A DNA stretch of 9,585 nt, taken from WHUA01 sp964585785 (GTDB taxonomy: Bacteria; Pseudomonadota; Alphaproteobacteria; UBA8366). The position numbers and the translations under genes were made by a program. The stretch is from NCBI GenBank assembly GCA_964585785.1, contig CAZPFL010000190.1, positions 1 to 9,585 on the forward strand. The letters are read 5' to 3'. The notes beneath the pieces are model-generated. The model saw only the letters and a program-made list of their open reading frames with translations, searched no databases and had not been told where the DNA came from. This document shows, one piece after another, positions 6,321 through 9,585 of the stretch. How positions within the stretch are numbered: position 1 is the stretch's first letter; every line of letters starts with the position of its first letter.

Positions 6321-8105
6321 TTGAAAATCAAGCTCCGATATATCCTCACCATCGCCTTCACGCTGGTCGCCGCGGTTCCGGTTCTCGTCCTTGGGTTTTG
6401 GGTCGAGCGCACCGCCTTGCATAAGGAAGTCGATGCGGTGTGGGAGAAGCATCTCCTGCTCGCCGACCAGACGGCGGCGCTGCTGCAGCGCTACGCGCTC
6501 GACGTCGAAAGCGCCTTCGCCTATTTCGCCACGCTCAATGCCAAGGACGCGGCCTCCAGCGCGGTGGCGCTGGTCGCGCATCGCGTAGGGCTGCGTCAAT
6601 TCAGCATTCTCGACGACAAGGACCGCGTGCTCACCGACATCCGGCCCGACCCGATGCCCGGCAAAGGCTTCGACCGCGCGACCATCACCAGCCTGCTGCC
6701 GATGGCCTATAACGGGATCGCCTTCAGCCCGGTCATGGCGGACAGCAGCGGACAGCCGACGATCTTCCTCGTGCAGCGGCTCAGCAAGAACCGGATCGCG
6801 CTGGCCGCGCTGAGCACCGACTATCTCGTCCAGCTCCAGTCCACGATCTCCTTCGGCGCGCAGGGTTATGCGGCGATCGTCGACCAGCGCGGCGGCGTCA
6901 TCGCCCATCCGGTCGACGCCTGGCGCACGGCAATCAAGAACATCGCCCTGCTCGATCCGGTCAAGCGGATGATCGGCAAGAAGCGCGGCGTCACCACCTT
7001 TTATTCGCCCGCGCTGAAGACGAAGGTCATCGCCGGCTACACCGAAGTGCCGGAGACCGGCTGGGGCGTGATGGTGGCCCAGCCCTACCAGGAGCTCGTC
7101 GCCAGGGCCCAGGACGTGAAGCGCGTCGCCTTCATCCTCATGCTCTGCGGTATCGCCGCGGCGGCGATGCTGAGCTGGGTCTTCGCCGAGCGCCTGACCC
7201 GGCCGCTCGATGCGGTGCGGACCACGGCACGGCGCATCGCCGGCGGCAAGCTCAATTCCCGCGTTCCGCCGCTGCCGCGCCTGACGTCCTCCGACCTGCG
7301 CGAGCTGGCCGACGACTTCAACGAGATGGCGGACCGCATCCAGAACGGCCAGAAGACTCTCGCCGACGCGCTCAGCCGCGCGCAGAGCGCCGACCACGCC
7401 AAGACCCAGTTCCTCGCCAATATGAGCCACGAGCTGCGCACGCCGCTGAATGCGGTGATCGGCTTTTCCGAGACGATGGAGAACCAGCTCTTCGGGCCGA
7501 TCGGCAACGAGCGCTACGTCGCCTATGCCGCCGATATCCGCCGGTCCGGCGAGCATCTGCTGTCGATCATCAACTACATCCTCGACCTGTCGAAGATCGA
7601 AGGCGGCGACATCGAGGTCGAGGACAACTGCGTCGATGTCGCGCGGCTGGTGAACGACGTGCATCGCATGCTGGAGCGGCTCGCCGCGGGCGGCCTTATC
7701 GATTTCAAGATCGACATCGCGGTCTCCCTCCCGCATGTCCGCGGCAGCGAGCTCAAGCTCAAGCAAATCCTGGTGAACCTCGCCTCGAATGCGCTCAAAT
7801 ACACGCCGCCCGGCGGCCATGTCGCGATCTCCGCCTGGCAGGACCGCGGCGGCGGCATCTCGATCGCCGTGACCGACAGCGGCATCGGCATGTCGAAGGC
7901 CGACCTCGCCGTCGCTCTGCTGCCGTTCGGGCGCGCGGACAACGAGGTCGTGCAGCGCATCAACGGCACCGGGCTCGGCCTGCCGCTCGCGAAGCGCTTC
8001 ACCGAGATCCATGGTGGTCGGCTCGAGATCAAGAGCGAGCGCGGCGCCGGAACCACCGTCATCGTCCATCTTCCCGTGGCCCGCACCATCGCCGACGTCG
8101 CCTGA
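6321..8105 (+). CDS. Membrane sensor histidine kinase (dCache-like/HAMP/HisKA/HATPase)
   Basis: From a TTG start (MKIKLRYILTIAF) the protein has 594 residues. Transmembrane helices at about 6-27 and 268-288 enclose a periplasmic region of ~240 residues whose later part (GYAAIVDQRGGVIAHP at 182-197; VIAGYTEVPETGWGVMVAQP at 236-255) looks like a dCache small-molecule sensor. HAMP (~289-343) follows, then HisKA with H370 in FLANMSHELRTPLN. The ATPase domain has N490 (NLASNALKY), D519 (TDSGIG) and the GTGLGLPLAKR glycine loop from 549. The core resembles alphaproteobacterial PleC/PdhS-type kinases. All catalytic residues are present, so it should phosphorylate a response regulator, but none is encoded nearby and no receiver domain is fused. 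The start is uncertain: an in-frame TTG at 6282 and GTG at 6171 exist, and none has a clear ribosome-binding site. 6321 was chosen because a short basic head leads straight into helix 1. Confidence 0.88.
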   Translation: MKIKLRYILTIAFTLVAAVPVLVLGFWVERTALHKEVDAVWEKHLLLADQTAALLQRYALDVESAFAYFATLNAKDAASSAVALVAHRVGLRQFSILDDKDRVLTDIRPDPMPGKGFDRATITSLLPMAYNGIAFSPVMADSSGQPTIFLVQRLSKNRIALAALSTDYLVQLQSTISFGAQGYAAIVDQRGGVIAHPVDAWRTAIKNIALLDPVKRMIGKKRGVTTFYSPALKTKVIAGYTEVPETGWGVMVAQPYQELVARAQDVKRVAFILMLCGIAAAAMLSWVFAERLTRPLDAVRTTARRIAGGKLNSRVPPLPRLTSSDLRELADDFNEMADRIQNGQKTLADALSRAQSADHAKTQFLANMSHELRTPLNAVIGFSETMENQLFGPIGNERYVAYAADIRRSGEHLLSIINYILDLSKIEGGDIEVEDNCVDVARLVNDVHRMLERLAAGGLIDFKIDIAVSLPHVRGSELKLKQILVNLASNALKYTPPGGHVAISAWQDRGGGISIAVTDSGIGMSKADLAVALLPFGRADNEVVQRINGTGLGLPLAKRFTEIHGGRLEIKSERGAGTTVIVHLPVARTIADVA

Positions 8106-8172
8106 GCGCGCGCCGGCGCAACGGATAGGGCACCGAGGCGACAGACCGCGCCCGTGCGTGTAGGATCGCCCT

Positions 8173-8994
8173 ATGGGCGATTCCGATCTTCTCGTTCTCG
8201 ACAGCGTCACGCGGATGGACGAAAGCCATCGCGGCAAGGTCCTGGTCGCGGGCTCGCACGGCGCGGCCTACGCGGCCTACCTCGCCGCGCTCGGCCGGCT
8301 GCGCGGCGTGATCCTGAACGACGCCGGCGTCGGCAAGGACGAGGCCGGAATCAGCGGCCTGCCCTATCTCGACGAGGCCGGCATCGCGGCCGCCACCGTC
8401 AGCCACCGCTCGGCGCGCATCGGCGACGGGCGGGACATGCTGACGCGCGGCGTGATCAGCCACGTCAACCGGCTGGCGGCGGCGCTCGGCTGCAAGCCCG
8501 GCATGGCCTGCGCCGATTGCGCGGCGCTGCTGACGCAGGCCGCGGTCCCGGCGACGGAGCCGCCGCCCAAGCGCGAATCCCGTTTCCGGCTGCGGGCGAA
8601 GGCGGGCGAGCCCGAGGTCTGGGGCATCGATTCCGCCTCCCTCGTCACGCCGGACGACAAGGACAAGATCCTGATCATCGGCTCGCACGGCCAGCTGCTC
8701 GGCGGCCGGCCGGAGACGGCGCTGAAATACGACGCGATCGCCGCGGTCTACAACGACGCCGGCTGCGGCATCGACAATGCCGGCACAAGCCGCCTGCCCG
8801 CGCTCGACGCGCGCGGCATCGCCGCCGCCACGGTCGGCCATGACAGCGCCCGCATCGGCGACGCAAGGTCGAGCTGGGACACCGGCGTCATCACCCATGT
8901 CAACGAAACCGCGGCGACGATGGGCGGCAAGCCGGGCATGACGACGCAGGCCTTCATCGACGCCATCGCACGGGCCCGAGCGGCGAAGCGCTAA
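8173..8994 (+). CDS. Unrecognised protein with two divergent internal copies of one domain
   Basis: The 273-residue product matches no family I can name. It has no signal peptide or membrane helix and should be cytoplasmic. It is an internal duplication: residues 9-111 and 152-256 align with one 2-residue gap, joined by a Pro/Lys/Arg-rich linker (~121-150). Shared motifs, first copy/second copy: GSHG (27-30/170-173), NDAG (49-52/194-197), GIAAATVxHxSARIGD (70-85/215-230), GVI(S/T)HVN (93-99/238-244) and KPGM (108-111/253-256). From NDAG to KPGM I count 41 identities in 63 positions. Invariant polar positions are H29/H172, D50/D195, H78/H223, S80/S225, R82/R227, D85/D230, H97/H242 and N99/N244, suggesting binding or catalysis in both halves. 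ATG 8173 is preceded by AGGA (8162-8165, 7 nt spacing). It lies 67 bp after the kinase and 86 bp before the SDR, both on the same strand. Confidence 0.85.
   Translation: MGDSDLLVLDSVTRMDESHRGKVLVAGSHGAAYAAYLAALGRLRGVILNDAGVGKDEAGISGLPYLDEAGIAAATVSHRSARIGDGRDMLTRGVISHVNRLAAALGCKPGMACADCAALLTQAAVPATEPPPKRESRFRLRAKAGEPEVWGIDSASLVTPDDKDKILIIGSHGQLLGGRPETALKYDAIAAVYNDAGCGIDNAGTSRLPALDARGIAAATVGHDSARIGDARSSWDTGVITHVNETAATMGGKPGMTTQAFIDAIARARAAKR
8197..8505 (+). repeat. First unit of the internal protein duplication
   Basis: Encodes residues 9-111 of the 273-residue protein. It starts LDSVTRMDE and ends GCKPGM. This copy alone continues into a cysteine pair (CADC, residues 113-116), which with C107 gives three cysteines close together that the second copy lacks. 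Confidence 0.75.
8626..8940 (+). repeat. Second unit of the internal protein duplication
   Basis: Encodes residues 152-256 of the same protein. It starts IDSASLVTP and ends GGKPGM, with two extra residues before NDAG relative to the first unit. It keeps every polar motif position of the first unit but has a single cysteine (C198) and lacks the CADC segment. Confidence 0.75.
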
Positions 8995-9012
8995 TGATGC
9001 GGGCTTTCTTCG

Positions 9013-9041
9013 TTTCATCCTTCGACAGGCTCAGGATGAAA
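9013..9041. repeat. Small REP-like stem-loop repeat
   Basis: TTTCATCCT (9013-9021) and AGGATGAAA (9033-9041) pair perfectly over 9 bp around an 11-nt loop (TCGACAGGCTC). The CCTTCGACAGGCTCAGG core resembles a short palindromic repeat common between genes in alphaproteobacteria, including sphingomonads (recalled, not searched). It sits in the gap between the duplicated protein and the SDR. No T-run follows on either strand, so a terminator is not supported, though it may stabilise or separate transcripts. Confidence 0.7.
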
Positions 9042-9080
9042 ACGCACGACACCAAAAGGGTCGAATAACGGGAGACGTCC

Positions 9081-9585
9081 ATGGCGAGCGAGGAATTCAA
9101 AGACCGGCCGGTGGCGGTGCTGGGCGCGGCATCGGGGATCGGCTGGGCGACGGCGCTGGCCTTCGCGCGATGCGGCGCGAAGGTGGCGGCGCTGGACGTC
9201 AATACAGGCCCGCTCGACGCGCTCACCGGTGAGATGCGCAGCGCCGGCGCGGCGGATGCGCTGACCGGCGCCACCGACGTGCGCGACGGCGCGTCGGTGC
9301 AGGGCGCGATGCAGCGGGTCGTGGGCGCGTTCGGCGGCCTCGACCACCTGATCTTCACCTCGGGCATTCTGCGCGTCGGGCCGTTGATGGAGATGCCCGA
9401 GTCCGATTTCGACGCCGTGTTCGCGGTGAACATGCGCGGCTTCTGGATCGCCGCTCGCGCCGCCCTGCCCCACCTGCAGGCCGGCCCGGCGCGCCGACGG
9501 ACGATCACCGCGCTTTCCTCCGCCGCCGCGCTGCGGCCGAAGGCGTCGAGCGGCGCCTATGCGGCGTCCAAGGCGGCGCTGTCGC
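9081..9585 (+). CDS. Short-chain dehydrogenase/reductase (3' end outside window)
   Basis: ATG 9081 follows GGGAG (9070-9074) at 6 nt spacing; 168 residues are visible before the window ends. The Rossmann start is LGAASGIG (14-21), a variant of TGxxxGIG with Leu for Thr. D40 at the end of strand 2 (AALDVN) favours NAD(H) over NADP(H). N117 in VNMRGF is the catalytic-tetrad Asn, S146 or S147 (ALSSAA) the Ser, and Y160-A-A-S-K164 the YxxxK pair, so all four catalytic positions are present. The usual NNAG after strand 4 is FTSG here (92-95). A classical SDR runs ~250 residues, so about a third is missing. It would oxidise an alcohol or reduce a ketone; the substrate is unknown. It may be cotranscribed with the duplicated protein upstream, with only a small repeat between them. 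Confidence 0.9.
   Translation, partial: MASEEFKDRPVAVLGAASGIGWATALAFARCGAKVAALDVNTGPLDALTGEMRSAGAADALTGATDVRDGASVQGAMQRVVGAFGGLDHLIFTSGILRVGPLMEMPESDFDAVFAVNMRGFWIAARAALPHLQAGPARRRTITALSSAAALRPKASSGAYAASKAALS

Noticed and set aside
6225..8237. Long open frame on the minus strand opposite the histidine kinase
   Set aside because: Same kind of shadow: Asp/Arg/Val-rich with no recognisable motif, while the plus strand encodes complete HisKA and HATPase domains.
8059..9018. Minus-strand open frame opposite the duplicated protein
   Set aside because: It extends into the kinase end and past the gene, has no ribosome-binding site I can support, and shows Arg/Ala-rich shadow composition.

Overview
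The window is strongly GC-rich with densely packed genes. Its protein families and intergenic repeats suggest an alphaproteobacterium (Rhizobiales or Rhodospirillales type), but I cannot name a genus. The clues are a PleC-like histidine kinase core, a TauD/TfdA dioxygenase beside an MmgE/PrpD protein, and C-rich/G-rich double-hairpin repeats. I see no rRNA, tRNA, CRISPR array, transposase or phage gene.

Layout: (1) 2-544 (+), the C-terminal half of an MFS transporter cut by the window edge. (2) 547-677, a double-hairpin dispersed repeat (copy A) between convergent genes. (3) 694-1569 (-), a TauD/TfdA-type Fe(II)/2-oxoglutarate dioxygenase, divergent from (4) 1748-2536 (+), a class II glutamine amidotransferase. 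(5) 2625-4022 (-), an MmgE/PrpD-family protein convergent with the amidotransferase. (6) 4160-4265, a second copy of the repeat (copy B) in the opposite orientation. (7) 4268-6115 (+), a secreted beta-lactamase/penicillin-binding-like serine hydrolase with a DUF3471-like region and an extra C-terminal domain. (8) 6321-8105 (+), an orphan membrane histidine kinase with a periplasmic dCache-like sensor. (9) 8173-8994 (+), an unrecognised protein made of two divergent copies of one ~105-residue unit. (10) 9013-9041, a small stem-loop repeat. (11) 9081-9585 (+), the N-terminal part of a short-chain dehydrogenase/reductase.

How the genes relate: the transporter, dioxygenase, MmgE/PrpD protein and SDR are typical of accessory catabolism of small organic acids or sulfonates, but no substrate can be read from the sequence. 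The dioxygenase, amidotransferase and MmgE/PrpD genes lie together between the two oppositely oriented repeats. The first and third have recognisable minus-strand promoters, each with an inverted repeat at or near the -35 region. The kinase has no response regulator beside it.

The points most worth following up are the internally duplicated unknown protein with conserved His/Asp/Ser/Arg/Asn positions, the inverted repeat pair bracketing three genes, and the fact that copy B ends three bases before the serine hydrolase start codon and supplies its only purine-rich ribosome-binding region.
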